Shown one piece after another: positions 35,531-43,954 of a stretch of 64,000 nucleotides of DNA. The notes below the pieces were generated by a model, which was not told the DNA's origin, did no database searches, and saw nothing but the letters and a program-made list of their open reading frames with translations. Within the stretch, counting starts at the first letter, position 1; each line of letters starts with the position of its first letter. Source of the stretch: Sphingomonas jatrophae (lineage in GTDB: Bacteria > Pseudomonadota > Alphaproteobacteria > Sphingomonadales > Sphingomonadaceae); NCBI RefSeq assembly GCF_900113315.1, contig NZ_FOZG01000001.1:124001-188000 (forward strand), in the 5' to 3' direction. A program made the position numbers and the translations under genes.

Positions 35531-36231
35531 GGCTGCGCCTGCCGCTCGGCCGCCGTGCCCTGTTCGCGGCGGCCGCGATCCTGCTGCTGGTGCCGACCAT
35601 GCCCGCGCGCACCGTCGCGGGTCTGCTGGGGCTCGGCTCGCTCGGCTTTGCCGCACGCGACGTGGAGGGCAGCGTCTGGTCCGCGCGCGCGAGCGAGGCG
35701 CAGCTGGGCGGCCTGCCCTTGGGTGATCTGCGCGTCCGGCTCGATCCCTGGCCGCTGTTCGTCGGTCACGCGCGGCTGGCGCTGGAGGGGGCTGGCGATG
35801 CGCGCGGCAGCGTAACGGTGGCGCGGCACCTCACCGGCTTCAGCGTGAGCGGCTGGCGCCTGCCGACCGGTGGCCGCTTCGCTCCGGTGCCCGTCTCCGC
35901 CCTCACGCTGGAGGCAATGCGCGCGCGCTTCCAGGATGGCTTGTGCGATTTCGCCGAGGGCACTGCGCGGGTGGAGTTGAGCGGCGACCCTTACGGCGTC
36001 GGCCTGCCAGCGACACTTTCCGGGCCAGCGCGCTGCGATGCGGGTGTGCTGAGCCTCGATCTGGCGGGAGGCGGCGGCGAGCGGCTGCTGCTCGCCTTCC
36101 CCGCGCCGGGGCAGTTCCGCGCGACGCTGTCGCTCAGGCCGGGCGATCCGGCGCTGGCGGCGAAGCTGGCGGCGGCGGGCTTCGCCGCGGGGCCGAACGG
36201 CCTGCAGCTGAGCGTGGCGGGCAGCTGGTAG
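35527..36231 (+). CDS. gspN: Type II secretion protein GspN
   Basis: 234 residues, the last gene of the operon. An N-terminal membrane anchor or signal (about 8-28, RRALFAAAAILLLVPTMPART) leads into a beta-rich periplasmic body with two cysteines (LCDFAEGTARVEL and ARCDAGVLSLDLAG) that may form a disulfide. GspN is an accessory T2SS component present in only some systems. The gene ends 1 base before the convergent ROK kinase gene, with no terminator visible between them. Confidence 0.82.
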   Translation: MRLRLPLGRRALFAAAAILLLVPTMPARTVAGLLGLGSLGFAARDVEGSVWSARASEAQLGGLPLGDLRVRLDPWPLFVGHARLALEGAGDARGSVTVARHLTGFSVSGWRLPTGGRFAPVPVSALTLEAMRARFQDGLCDFAEGTARVELSGDPYGVGLPATLSGPARCDAGVLSLDLAGGGGERLLLAFPAPGQFRATLSLRPGDPALAAKLAAAGFAAGPNGLQLSVAGSW

Positions 36232-36232
36232 T

Positions 36233-37126
36233 CTAGGCGAGGCCCACGGCATCCAGCGCGAGGGCGACGGCGCCGAGGGGACCGGCATCGTCGCCGAGTG
36301 CGGGTGGCACGATGATCCGGTCGAGCGCGGCGGCGTCGACCTCGTCGAGATAGGAAGCGAGCTTGGCCGCGGTGGCCGCGCGCACGCGCGGCAGCAGATG
36401 CGGCACGCCGGCACCCACGCCTCCGCCGATCAGGATGCGCTGCGGCGAGGCGGTGAGCAGCAGGATCGCCATCGCTTCCGCCAGCGCATCGGAAACGAAG
36501 CCCCAGGCGTCATGATCGGCATCCAGCTCGCTCGCCGGTGCGCCCGCGCGCGCGGCGATGGCGGGGCCGGCGGCGAGCCCTTCGAGGCAATCGCCGTGGA
36601 ACGGGCAGATGCCGGGAAATGAATCGCCCTCCACGCGGCGGACGCGCAAGTGGCCGACCTCCGGATGGAGCAGGCCGTGGAGCGGGCGGCCGCCCGCCAT
36701 CAGGCCGACGCCGATGCCGGTGCCGACCGTCATGTAGGCGGCGGTGTCGCACCCCTGCGCGGCGCCCCAGCGCGCCTCCGCCAGCACCGCGCCGTTGACG
36801 TCGGTATCGAAGCCGAGAGGCAGGCCGAGCCCGGCAAAGGCGCCGCGCACGTCCGCATCGGCCCAGCCGGGCTTGGGCGTAGCGGCAATCCGGCCATAGC
36901 CGGTGCGGGCAGGATCGAGCCGCAGCGGGCCGAAGCTGGCAAGGCCGATCGCCGCCACCGCCTCTGCCGCCGCCCAGCGCGCGGCCTGCTCCAACAGCGC
37001 GCCCAGCGTCTCGGCCGGCGTGGTCGTCGGCACGCGTACGCGCTCGACAATGTCGCGGCCGCGCGCCAGCACGGCGATGCCCTTGGTTCCGCCAAGCTCG
37101 ATCCCGATCGTGACCGGCCCGCTCAC
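36233..37126 (-). CDS. ROK family sugar kinase (fructokinase-like)
   Basis: 297 residues from the GTG at 37124-37126, which overlaps the Lrp stop (GTGA). The phosphate-binding loop is IGIELGGTKGIAVL, the substrate aspartate lies in LGFDTDVNGAVLAEARWGAA, and a second phosphate motif is TVGTGIGVGLMAGG. The ROK zinc site is HPEVGHLRV followed by CPFHGDCLEGLAAGPA. The ICPFHGDCLEG form is typical of bacterial fructokinases. Likely phosphorylates fructose or a related hexose in the cytosol. Translational coupling to the Lrp gene is predicted. Confidence 0.85.
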   Translation of the reverse strand: MSGPVTIGIELGGTKGIAVLARGRDIVERVRVPTTTPAETLGALLEQAARWAAAEAVAAIGLASFGPLRLDPARTGYGRIAATPKPGWADADVRGAFAGLGLPLGFDTDVNGAVLAEARWGAAQGCDTAAYMTVGTGIGVGLMAGGRPLHGLLHPEVGHLRVRRVEGDSFPGICPFHGDCLEGLAAGPAIAARAGAPASELDADHDAWGFVSDALAEAMAILLLTASPQRILIGGGVGAGVPHLLPRVRAATAAKLASYLDEVDAAALDRIIVPPALGDDAGPLGAVALALDAVGLA

Positions 37127-37602
37127 AGCATGTCGACCGGGACGCCCGCCTGATCCTTGGAGGTGCGGATGATGAGCGAGGTCTTGACGCTGGCGACGTT
37201 GGGCGCGGTCGTCAGCTTGGAGGTGAGGAAGGCCTGGAACGCCTGAAGATCGTGCGCGACGATCTTCAGGATGAAGTCGATCTCGCCGTTCAGCATGTGG
37301 CATTCACGAACCTCGGGCAGCGCCGCCACATGCCCTTCGAACGCGCGGAGATCATCCTCCGCCTGGCTGCGCAACGAGACGAGCGCGAAGACCATGATGC
37401 CATAGCCCAGCGCACCGGCATTCAGCTTCGCATGATAGCTTTCGATCACGCCCGATTCCTCGAGCGAGCGGACGCGGCGGAGGCACGGCGGCGCGGTGAG
37501 GCCGGCGCGGCGCGCCAGCTCCACATTGGTCATCCGCCCATCCTCCTGCAGGGAGGACAGAATGGTGCGATCAATCCCATCCAGCGGCACGCGAACGGCC
37601 AT
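37123..37602 (-). CDS. Lrp/AsnC family transcriptional regulator
   Basis: 159 residues, standard length. N-terminal helix-turn-helix (about 8-60, LDGIDRTILSSLQEDGRMTNVELARRAGLTAPPCLRRVRSLEESGVI) and C-terminal RAM ligand-binding domain (about 70-150, with ALPEVRECHMLNGEIDFILKI). It probably senses an amino acid and regulates either neighbouring or distant genes. It is divergent from the histidine kinase-like gene, and the 170 bases between them (37603-37773) include an A/T-rich patch suitable for promoters. Confidence 0.92.
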   Translation of the reverse strand: MAVRVPLDGIDRTILSSLQEDGRMTNVELARRAGLTAPPCLRRVRSLEESGVIESYHAKLNAGALGYGIMVFALVSLRSQAEDDLRAFEGHVAALPEVRECHMLNGEIDFILKIVAHDLQAFQAFLTSKLTTAPNVASVKTSLIIRTSKDQAGVPVDML

Positions 37603-37773
37603 GCGAAATCCTTCAAGAGTCGTTCAGAGGACTATAAGATTCTTTCGTCACTAGGCAATTGTCCCACAACGGAACGGGCCGTCCGCGAAATCGTGGCGGA
37701 CCTTCCGCGGTGCCCTGTGGCACGGTACAGCGTTGGCGGCGCGGCAAGGACAACCGTGCCAAGGGGTTCCGCT

Positions 37774-39423
37774 TTGCGCTACGACGACATGCTCGCCACG
37801 CTTCTGCGTCAGCCGCTCGACACGCGCGCGGCGCGCGTCACGGCGTGGCGGCAGGCGGTGGACATGCTGGCGCAAGGGCGCGGCGGCACGCTGACCGATC
37901 ACGCCTTCGATATGCTGCGTCACCTGCGCGGCGACGTGCCCGCCGAGGTGCGGCGCGAGGCGGCGGGCAGCATCGTCGGCCGCAGCGTGCCCGCGAGCCT
38001 CGTCCGCCTGTTCGCCGAGGAGCCGCCCGCCATCGCGGCGCCCGCGCTTGCCGGGGCGCGGCTGGCGCCGGAGGAGTGGGTGGCGCTGCTCCCTGATCTT
38101 GGGCCGACCGCGCGGGGCTTCGTCCGCAACCGGCGCGATCTGGCGCCGTCGGTGGTGCAGGCGCTGGAGGCGTTCGGCGCGCACGATCTGGCGCTGGACG
38201 GGCCGGTTTCCCTGCCGGCGGAGGCGCCTGCCGAGATACCGGTCGCGCCGCCAGCGGAGCCGCCGGTCGCGCCTGCTGCCGATCCGGTGCCCGATCCCAC
38301 ACCCGGGCCGGCGCAGATCAGCGAGGTTCTCGGGCGGATCGAGGCGTTCCGCGCCCGCCGCAGCGAGCCGCCGCCCGCGCCGACCGTGCCCGACAGCTTC
38401 CGCTTCGAGACGGACGGCATGGGCGAGATCGTGTGGACCGACGCCCCGTTCCGCGGCGGCCTGATCGGCGAGACGATCGCGCGCGCGGCGGGGCGCGACG
38501 GCGTGGGCGTGGATGGTCATGCCGCGGGCGCGTTCCGCCGGCGGGCTCCATTCCGCGATGCGCGGCTGGCGCTGGAGGAAGGCGCGCCGTTCGGCGGTGC
38601 GTGGCGCATCTCCGCCGTGCCCGCCTTCGACGAGGCGAGCGGCCGCTTCACCGGCTATCGCGGCGTCGCCCGCCGGCCGCGTGCGGACGAGAGCGCGGAG
38701 CCGCTGGATGGCGGCGCCTTTGCCGGCTTCCACCCGGATTCGCTGCGCCAGCTGGTGCATGAGCTGCGCACCCCGATCAACGCGATCATCGGCTTTGCCG
38801 AGCTGATCGAGCGGCAGCTGCTGGGCCCGGCGGGCAGCAATTATCGCGAGCGCGCGGGCGAGATCGTCGGCGAAGGGCAGCGGCTGCTCGACGCGGTCGA
38901 GGATCTGGACGCCGCGGCGAAGATGGCGGGCCGCCGCTGGACGCTGGATGAAGGCGCGGTGGAAGGCGCTGCGCTGGTCACGCGGCTGGCGGACGAGATC
39001 GGTGCCCCCGCGCGGGCGCGCGGCGTGACGCTGACCGTGGAGACGGCCGCTTTGCCGCCGATCGCCGCCGATCCGCCCGCGGTGGAGCGCATGATCGCGC
39101 GGCTGCTGCAATCGGTGCTCGCGGTGGCGGCGCCCGGTGAGACGATGGCGCTGACCTTGCGTGCGGCGGATGGCGGGGCGGAGCTGAGCGTCACACGGCC
39201 GGCGCTGCTGAGCGGGCGGGACGAGCGCACCCTGCTCGATCCCGGCTATGCGCCCGATGGCGACTGGCCCGATGCTCCGCTGCTCGGGCTCGGCTTCGCG
39301 CTCAGGCTGGTGCGGAACCTAGCAAGCGGGGCGCGCGGCGCGCTCGATATCCAGCCCGATCGCTTCCGGTTGCGCCTGCCGGTGCGGCGCGATAGCGCAG
39401 GGGCCGGAACGGGCCGGGGCTGA
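37774..39423 (+). CDS. PAS-linked HisKA protein with degenerate ATPase domain
   Basis: 549 residues from a TTG at 37774 with AAGGGG (37761-37766) 7 bases upstream. The N-terminal helical region (about 1-150), a Pro-rich linker (about 150-185) and a PAS-like domain (about 200-310) precede a good HisKA dimerisation/phosphoacceptor helix (HELRTPINAIIGFAELIERQ, His about 329). The expected HATPase region (about 380-540) lacks a clear N box (no Asn in RMIARLLQSVLAVAAPGE) and a D-x-G-x-G box; only a G2-like LGLGFALRLVRNLA is recognisable. It may accept phosphate without its own kinase activity. No response regulator gene adjoins it. No membrane helix. Confidence 0.75.
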   Translation: MRYDDMLATLLRQPLDTRAARVTAWRQAVDMLAQGRGGTLTDHAFDMLRHLRGDVPAEVRREAAGSIVGRSVPASLVRLFAEEPPAIAAPALAGARLAPEEWVALLPDLGPTARGFVRNRRDLAPSVVQALEAFGAHDLALDGPVSLPAEAPAEIPVAPPAEPPVAPAADPVPDPTPGPAQISEVLGRIEAFRARRSEPPPAPTVPDSFRFETDGMGEIVWTDAPFRGGLIGETIARAAGRDGVGVDGHAAGAFRRRAPFRDARLALEEGAPFGGAWRISAVPAFDEASGRFTGYRGVARRPRADESAEPLDGGAFAGFHPDSLRQLVHELRTPINAIIGFAELIERQLLGPAGSNYRERAGEIVGEGQRLLDAVEDLDAAAKMAGRRWTLDEGAVEGAALVTRLADEIGAPARARGVTLTVETAALPPIAADPPAVERMIARLLQSVLAVAAPGETMALTLRAADGGAELSVTRPALLSGRDERTLLDPGYAPDGDWPDAPLLGLGFALRLVRNLASGARGALDIQPDRFRLRLPVRRDSAGAGTGRG

Positions 39424-39438
39424 TCCCTCACGCGCCCG

Positions 39439-40494
39439 ATGATCGGGGGAGCGGCATCGGGCATGGAGCGGGCAGGGGGAGAGGCCGGTGCTCGGCTCGA
39501 CCGACCCGCGCCTGCCGGCGCCCGCGTTCGCTTTCCCGACAGTTTCGGCCGGCGCTTCGCCATCTTCGCGGATGCGGAGGAGGAGTTCGACTGGTCGCAG
39601 CCCTTCTCGCGCGAGGCTGTCGCCACCACGGCGGTTGCGGCTCTACCGGAGGGGACGCGGCGGCTGAACGCGGCGGGGGTAGTGCCGACCTATCTGGCCG
39701 ATTATCCGATCGCCAACGATCCCCGCTCCGCCGCGATCGTCGCGGAGCTGGCGGCGGCGGGGGCGTGCGATGTCGGTGTGCAACTCCACCCCTGGGTGAC
39801 GCCGCCGTTCGACGAGGTGGTAAGCGCGCGCAACAGCTTCGCCGGCAATCTGCCGCCGGCGCTGGAGGCCGCCAAGCTGCGCGCGACGACGGAGCGGGTG
39901 GCGGAGGCGACGGGCGTTCGGCCGATCGTCTACCGCGCGGGCCGCTACGGCGTCGGACCGTCCAGCGTGGCGGCGATCCGCGCGGCGGGGCACCGGCTGG
40001 ACGTGTCGGTGCGGCCATTATTCGACTATTCGGCGGAGGGCGGCCCGGATTTCCGCGCCGCTACGCCCGATCCGTGGTGGGCGGCGGAGGATCTGCTGGA
40101 GGCGCCGCTCGGTGTCACCCTCGTCGGTGCGCTGCGGCGGTGGGGGCGGCTGCCGCACTCGGCCGCGGCACGGGCATTGCTCGCGAGGACGGGCCTGCTG
40201 GCGCGCGTGGCGCTGACGCCCGAGGGAACGCCGATCGCTGCGGCGTGCGCGGCGGTGCAGGCGATGCTGGCGGATGGTGCGCGCTTCCTCAGCTTTTCCT
40301 TCCACACGCCGTCGCTCGCGCCAGGGCATACGCCCTACGTGCGCGACGCCGCGGGCCTGGCACGCTTCTGGAGATGGTGGGACGCGATGTTCGACCTGCT
40401 CGCACGCGAAGGTGTGACCGCGGTGCGCCCCGACGAGCTGATTGCCGCCGCGGAGGCGGGGCGCGACTTGTCAGCGGGTGGCACGCCGCGCTAG
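39439..40494 (+). CDS. Polysaccharide deacetylase family protein (WalW-like)
   Basis: 351 residues from ATG 39439; ATG 39463 (MERAGGEAG) is a reasonable alternative. It has the NodB-fold layout of the WalW-type deacetylases. A leading DAEEEFDWSQPF replaces the canonical Asp-Asp metal motif, the CDVGVQLHPWVTPPF segment carries the His of the second metal motif, VYRAGRYGVGPSS is the family arginine loop, and SFHTPSLAPGHTPYV is the final catalytic histidine region. Likely a metal-dependent N-deacetylase acting on a glycan of cell wall or capsule. No signal peptide. Function of the exact substrate unknown. Confidence 0.8.
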   Translation: MIGGAASGMERAGGEAGARLDRPAPAGARVRFPDSFGRRFAIFADAEEEFDWSQPFSREAVATTAVAALPEGTRRLNAAGVVPTYLADYPIANDPRSAAIVAELAAAGACDVGVQLHPWVTPPFDEVVSARNSFAGNLPPALEAAKLRATTERVAEATGVRPIVYRAGRYGVGPSSVAAIRAAGHRLDVSVRPLFDYSAEGGPDFRAATPDPWWAAEDLLEAPLGVTLVGALRRWGRLPHSAAARALLARTGLLARVALTPEGTPIAAACAAVQAMLADGARFLSFSFHTPSLAPGHTPYVRDAAGLARFWRWWDAMFDLLAREGVTAVRPDELIAAAEAGRDLSAGGTPR

Positions 40495-40504
40495 GCGAAG
40501 CGCG

Positions 40505-40580
40505 GGGCCTGTAGCTCAATGGTTAGAGCTGGCCGCTCATAACGGCTAGGTTGCGGGTTCGAGTCCTGCCGGGCCCACCA
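40505..40580 (+). tRNA. tRNA-Ile2 (CAT anticodon, lysidine type)
   Basis: 76 bases with encoded CCA. The acceptor stem GGGCCTG pairs with CGGGCCC. D arm AGCTCAATGGTTAGAGCT, anticodon loop CTCATAA and T arm GCGGGTTCGAGTCCTGC are all regular. The CAT anticodon could mean Met or Ile2; the body closely matches bacterial Ile2 tRNA (AGCTCA..GGTTAGAGC..CTCATAA..GG), whose C34 is modified to lysidine to read AUA. I prefer Ile2 over elongator Met. Confidence 0.9.
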
Positions 40581-40585
40581 AATGC

Positions 40586-41557
40586 ATGAGGTGCCGATTG
40601 GGGGATGGTCATCATCATGCCCATGGCGGCGGCCACGGGCACCATGCGCACGGCCATGGCGGGCATGGCCACGCGCACGGACACGGTGCCGACGCGCATG
40701 GCCGCGCCTTCGCGGTCGGCATCGCGCTGAACATCGCGTTCGTCGTCGCGGAGGCGGCGGCGGGGCTGCTGGCCAATTCGATGGCGCTGCTGGCGGATGC
40801 GGGCCACAATCTGTCCGACGTGCTGGGACTGGCGGTGGCGTGGGGCGCGACCCTGCTCGCCCGCCGGCCGCCGAGCGCGCGCTTCACCTATGGCCTGCGC
40901 GGCTCCTCGATCCTCGCCGCCTTGTTCAATGGGCTGGTGCTGGTGCTGGCATGCGGCGGCATCATGTGGGAGGCGATGAGGCGGCTCGGCGATCCGCCGC
41001 AGATCGCCGGGCCGCTGGTGATGGTGGTGGCGGCGATCGGCATCGCGATCAATCTGGCGACCGCACTCATGTTCGCGCGCGGGGCGAAGGGCGACATCAA
41101 CCTGCAGGGCGCCTTCCTGCACATGGCCGCGGATGCGGCGGTTTCCGCCGGCGTCGTTGCGGCCGGCGCGCTGACCCTGTGGACCGGCGCGGCGTGGATC
41201 GATCCGGTGACCAGCCTCGTCATCGTCGCGATCATCCTGGCGGGCACGTGGGGGCTGCTGCGCGAGGCGACGACCCTGGCGCTGGCCGGCGTGCCGCGCG
41301 CGATCGATCCGGAGCGGGTGGAGGCGCTGCTGGCCAGGCTGCCGGGCGTCGTGCGCGTTCATCATCTCCATATCTGGCCGCTCAGCACGACCGAAGCGGC
41401 GCTGACCGCCCATCTGGTGATGCCCAGCGGCGCTGACGACGGGTTCCTGCACGATGCCGCCGAACAGCTGCAGGCGAAGTGCGGCATCGCCCACGCGACG
41501 TTGCAGGTGGAGCGGGGCAGCCGCGAACATCACGGCTGCGGCGGTGCCGCTGGCTGA
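40586..41557 (+). CDS. Cation diffusion facilitator metal exporter (CzcD-like)
   Basis: 323 residues from ATG 40586, only 5 bases after the tRNA. TTG at 40598 with GAGG (40588-40591) 6 bases upstream is an equally good start. A His/Gly-rich cytoplasmic N-terminus (about 7-37) binds metal. Six membrane helices follow, with the CDF zinc-site motif LADAGHNLSD in helix II and AFLHMAADAAVSAG in helix V. The C-terminal domain (about 235-310, GVVRVHHLHIWPLSTTEAALTAHLV) is the CDF dimer domain. It exports Zn2+ or a related divalent cation by proton antiport. Confidence 0.92.
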   Translation: MRCRLGDGHHHAHGGGHGHHAHGHGGHGHAHGHGADAHGRAFAVGIALNIAFVVAEAAAGLLANSMALLADAGHNLSDVLGLAVAWGATLLARRPPSARFTYGLRGSSILAALFNGLVLVLACGGIMWEAMRRLGDPPQIAGPLVMVVAAIGIAINLATALMFARGAKGDINLQGAFLHMAADAAVSAGVVAAGALTLWTGAAWIDPVTSLVIVAIILAGTWGLLREATTLALAGVPRAIDPERVEALLARLPGVVRVHHLHIWPLSTTEAALTAHLVMPSGADDGFLHDAAEQLQAKCGIAHATLQVERGSREHHGCGGAAG

Positions 41558-41581
41558 ACCAGGCGAGCCCGCGCTGTTCGC

Positions 41582-42247
41582 TCAATAGCGGCGCAGCAGC
41601 CCGGCGAGGCGACCCTGGACGCGGATCTGATCGGGGGCGAAGCGCTGCGCCGTATAGGCGCGGTTGGCCGGATCGAGCCGGATCATCGCCCCTTCCCGGC
41701 GGAAATATTTGAGCGTCGCCTCGCTATCCTCGATCAGCGCAACGACGATCTCACCCTCGCGCGCCTGTTCGGTACGGCGGATCAGCGCATAATCGCCGTC
41801 GAGGATGCCCGCCTCCACCATCGAGTCCCCGGCGACCTCGAGCGCATAATGCTCGCCCGGCCCCAGCAGGGCGGATGGGACGGCGAGCGTCGTCTGCCCC
41901 TCCAACGCCTCGATCGGCACGCCCGCGGCGATACGGCCGTGCAGCGGGATCTCAAGGATATCGTTGGCGGCGGTCGGCACGACCGGGGCGGGCGGGGGCG
42001 ACGATGCCTTCGACTTGGGCGCGGACTGCGCCAGTTCGGGCATGCGCAGCACCTCGAGCGCGCGCGCGCGATTGGGCAGGCGGCGGATGAAACTGCGTTC
42101 CTCCAGCGCGGAGATCAGGCGATGGACGCCCGACTTGGAGCGCAGATCGAGCGCCTCCTTCATCTCCTCGAACGAGGGAGACACGCCGGTCTCCGCCAAC
42201 CGGTCGTTGATGAAGCAGAGCAGCTCATGTTGCTTGCGCGTCAGCAT
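41582..42247 (-). CDS. lexA: LexA repressor
   Basis: 221 residues. N-terminal winged helix (about 1-65, [66 protein letters not shown]) and a C-terminal S24 autopeptidase domain. The cleavage site is the Ala-Gly in [11 protein letters not shown] (about 108-109); the catalytic dyad is Ser142 ([10 protein letters not shown]) and Lys180 (EATLKYFRR). It represses SOS genes until RecA-stimulated self-cleavage. It is last in the trpGDC-moaC-moeA-lexA row but has its own promoter with SOS boxes, so it is autoregulated. Confidence 0.96.
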   Translation of the reverse strand: MLTRKQHELLCFINDRLAETGVSPSFEEMKEALDLRSKSGVHRLISALEERSFIRRLPNRARALEVLRMPELAQSAPKSKASSPPPAPVVPTAANDILEIPLHGRIAAGVPIEALEGQTTLAVPSALLGPGEHYALEVAGDSMVEAGILDGDYALIRRTEQAREGEIVVALIEDSEATLKYFRREGAMIRLDPANRAYTAQRFAPDQIRVQGRLAGLLRRY

Positions 42248-42266
42248 CGCGGATCCCCGATCTTCG

Positions 42267-42292
42267 GAACGAACGCGGAACGTGTAGGGAAC
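42267..42292 (-). promoter_or_regulatory. Tandem SOS boxes upstream of lexA
   Basis: GAAC occurs at 42267-42270, 42278-42281 and 42289-42292, each separated by exactly 7 bases. Read on the minus strand this is GTTC-N7-GTTC-N7-GTTC, two overlapping copies of the alphaproteobacterial LexA operator. The first GAAC is 19 bases from the lexA start codon. The array lies between moeA and lexA. Confidence 0.85.
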
Positions 42293-42305
42293 GCGAATCG
42301 GCGTG

Positions 42306-43487
42306 TCAAGCGATTGGCAGCACGTCCACCACATCGCCAGGCCGGGCGGCGGGCGCGTGGCGCGGTCGGACGATCAGCACATCCGCCTGCGCCAGCGTCG
42401 CCAGCCCCGCGCTGTCCTGACCGGACAGCGGTGCGACACGATCGCCCTCGGTCCGGCCGCGGAGATATTCGGCGCGGATGCCGGTGGCGGGCAGCGGCGC
42501 GGCAAGCGTCATCGGCCGTGTCGAGGCCGGGGCAGGCTCACCCGTCATCCGAGCGACGAGGGGCAACAGGAACAGGCGCGCGGTGACGAAGGCGCTGACA
42601 GGGTTGCCGGGCAGGCCGAGCACGATCGCGCCGTCGAGCATGCCTGCCATCAGCGGCTTGCCCGGCTTCATCGCGATCCGCCAGAAGTCGATGGCCGCGC
42701 CCGCCTGCACCAGCGCGGGCCGCACCAGATCATGGTCTCCCACCGAAGCGCCGCCGGTGGTCACGAGCACATCGGCGCCCGCCGCCTCCTCGAACGCGCG
42801 GGCCAGCGGGGCGAGGCGATCCGGCACGATGCCGCGATCCTCCGCATCGGCGGCATGGGGGGCGAGCAGGGCGGCGAGCATCGGGGCGTTGGAGGCGGGC
42901 AGGTCCAGCCCGTGGGTCGGTGCACCGACGGGCACGAGCTCGTTGCCGGTCGACAGCAGGGCGACGCGCGCGCGTCGGCGGACGGGGAGCGTGCCGTGGC
43001 CGCCCATCGCCGCGAGCGCGAGGTGCGCAGGGCCGAGCCGGGTGCCGGCGGTGAGCAATGGCGCGGCCGCGGCGAAGTCCGACCCGGCAGGGCGGACGTG
43101 CGCGCCAGGGCGAGGCGGCCCCTCGCCGGTGAGGCGCACGGCGGTGCCCTCCGCTTCGATCTCTTCCTGCACGACGACGGTATCCGCGCCCGCGGGCAGC
43201 GGCGCACCGGTGAAGATGCGCATGGCCTCGCCGGGTGCCAGCGCGCGATCGGGCAGGCGGCCGGGCGTGCTCTCGCCGGCAAGCGTCCAGGGGCCGGGCA
43301 GCTCGGCGAAGCGGATGGCGTAGCCGTCCATGGCGGACAGGTCTGCCGCGGGTTGCACGCGCGCGGCGGCGACGTCCGCGGCCAGCGTGCGGCCGAGGCA
43401 GGCGGCCAGCGGCGCGGGCTCGACCGGCAGGGGCGTCCCGAGCGCGAGGATGCGGGTGAGCGCCTCCTCGACCGGCAGCAGGCTCAT
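42306..43487 (-). CDS. moeA: Molybdopterin molybdotransferase MoeA
   Basis: 393 residues. Family motifs: [10 protein letters not shown] in the N-terminal domain, [14 protein letters not shown], the MPT-binding [20 protein letters not shown] and MKPGKPLM, and [10 protein letters not shown] before domain IV. The enzyme inserts molybdate into adenylylated molybdopterin to make Mo cofactor. The start codon overlaps the moaC stop, so the two are translationally coupled. Part of the trpC-moaC-moeA-lexA order common in alphaproteobacteria. Confidence 0.95.
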   Translation of the reverse strand: MSLLPVEEALTRILALGTPLPVEPAPLAACLGRTLAADVAAARVQPAADLSAMDGYAIRFAELPGPWTLAGESTPGRLPDRALAPGEAMRIFTGAPLPAGADTVVVQEEIEAEGTAVRLTGEGPPRPGAHVRPAGSDFAAAAPLLTAGTRLGPAHLALAAMGGHGTLPVRRRARVALLSTGNELVPVGAPTHGLDLPASNAPMLAALLAPHAADAEDRGIVPDRLAPLARAFEEAAGADVLVTTGGASVGDHDLVRPALVQAGAAIDFWRIAMKPGKPLMAGMLDGAIVLGLPGNPVSAFVTARLFLLPLVARMTGEPAPASTRPMTLAAPLPATGIRAEYLRGRTEGDRVAPLSGQDSAGLATLAQADVLIVRPRHAPAARPGDVVDVLPIA

Positions 43488-43954
43488 GCCGCGCGCCAGT
43501 CGCCCGAGCGGCCGCCCGACTTGGCGAGCAGGCGGATGCCGCCGATCGCCATCCCGCGATCGAGCGCCTTAGCCATGTCGTAGACGGTGAGCAGGGCGAC
43601 GGACACGGCGGTCAGCGCCTCCATCTCGACGCCGGTCGGGCCGGTGGTGCGCACGGTGGCGCTGGCCGACACGCCGTCCGCCTCGACCGTCAGGTCGAGC
43701 GTGACGCCGGCGATGGCGATCGGGTGGCAGAGCGGCACGAGGTCGCTCGTCCGCTTGGCCGCCATGATTCCCGCTACACGGGAGACGGCGATCACGTCGC
43801 CCTTCTTCACCGATCCCGCGCGGATCGCCTCGGCGGCCTCCGCGGTCATCGCGATGCGGCCGACCGCGGTCGCTTCCCGCGTCGTATCCGCCTTGGCCGA
43901 GACGTCGACCATGCGCGCGGCGCCGTCCGCGTCGAGATGGGTCAGGCCGGTCAT
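43484..43954 (-). CDS. moaC: Cyclic pyranopterin monophosphate synthase MoaC
   Basis: 156 residues, normal length. [14 protein letters not shown] near the N-terminus, the [13 protein letters not shown] active-site stretch, [29 protein letters not shown] and the C-terminal KSGGRSG are all conserved. With MoaA it converts GTP to cyclic pyranopterin monophosphate, the first step of molybdenum cofactor synthesis. It overlaps trpC upstream and moeA downstream by 4 bases each. moaA is not in this window. Confidence 0.95.
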   Translation of the reverse strand: MTGLTHLDADGAARMVDVSAKADTTREATAVGRIAMTAEAAEAIRAGSVKKGDVIAVSRVAGIMAAKRTSDLVPLCHPIAIAGVTLDLTVEADGVSASATVRTTGPTGVEMEALTAVSVALLTVYDMAKALDRGMAIGGIRLLAKSGGRSGDWRAA

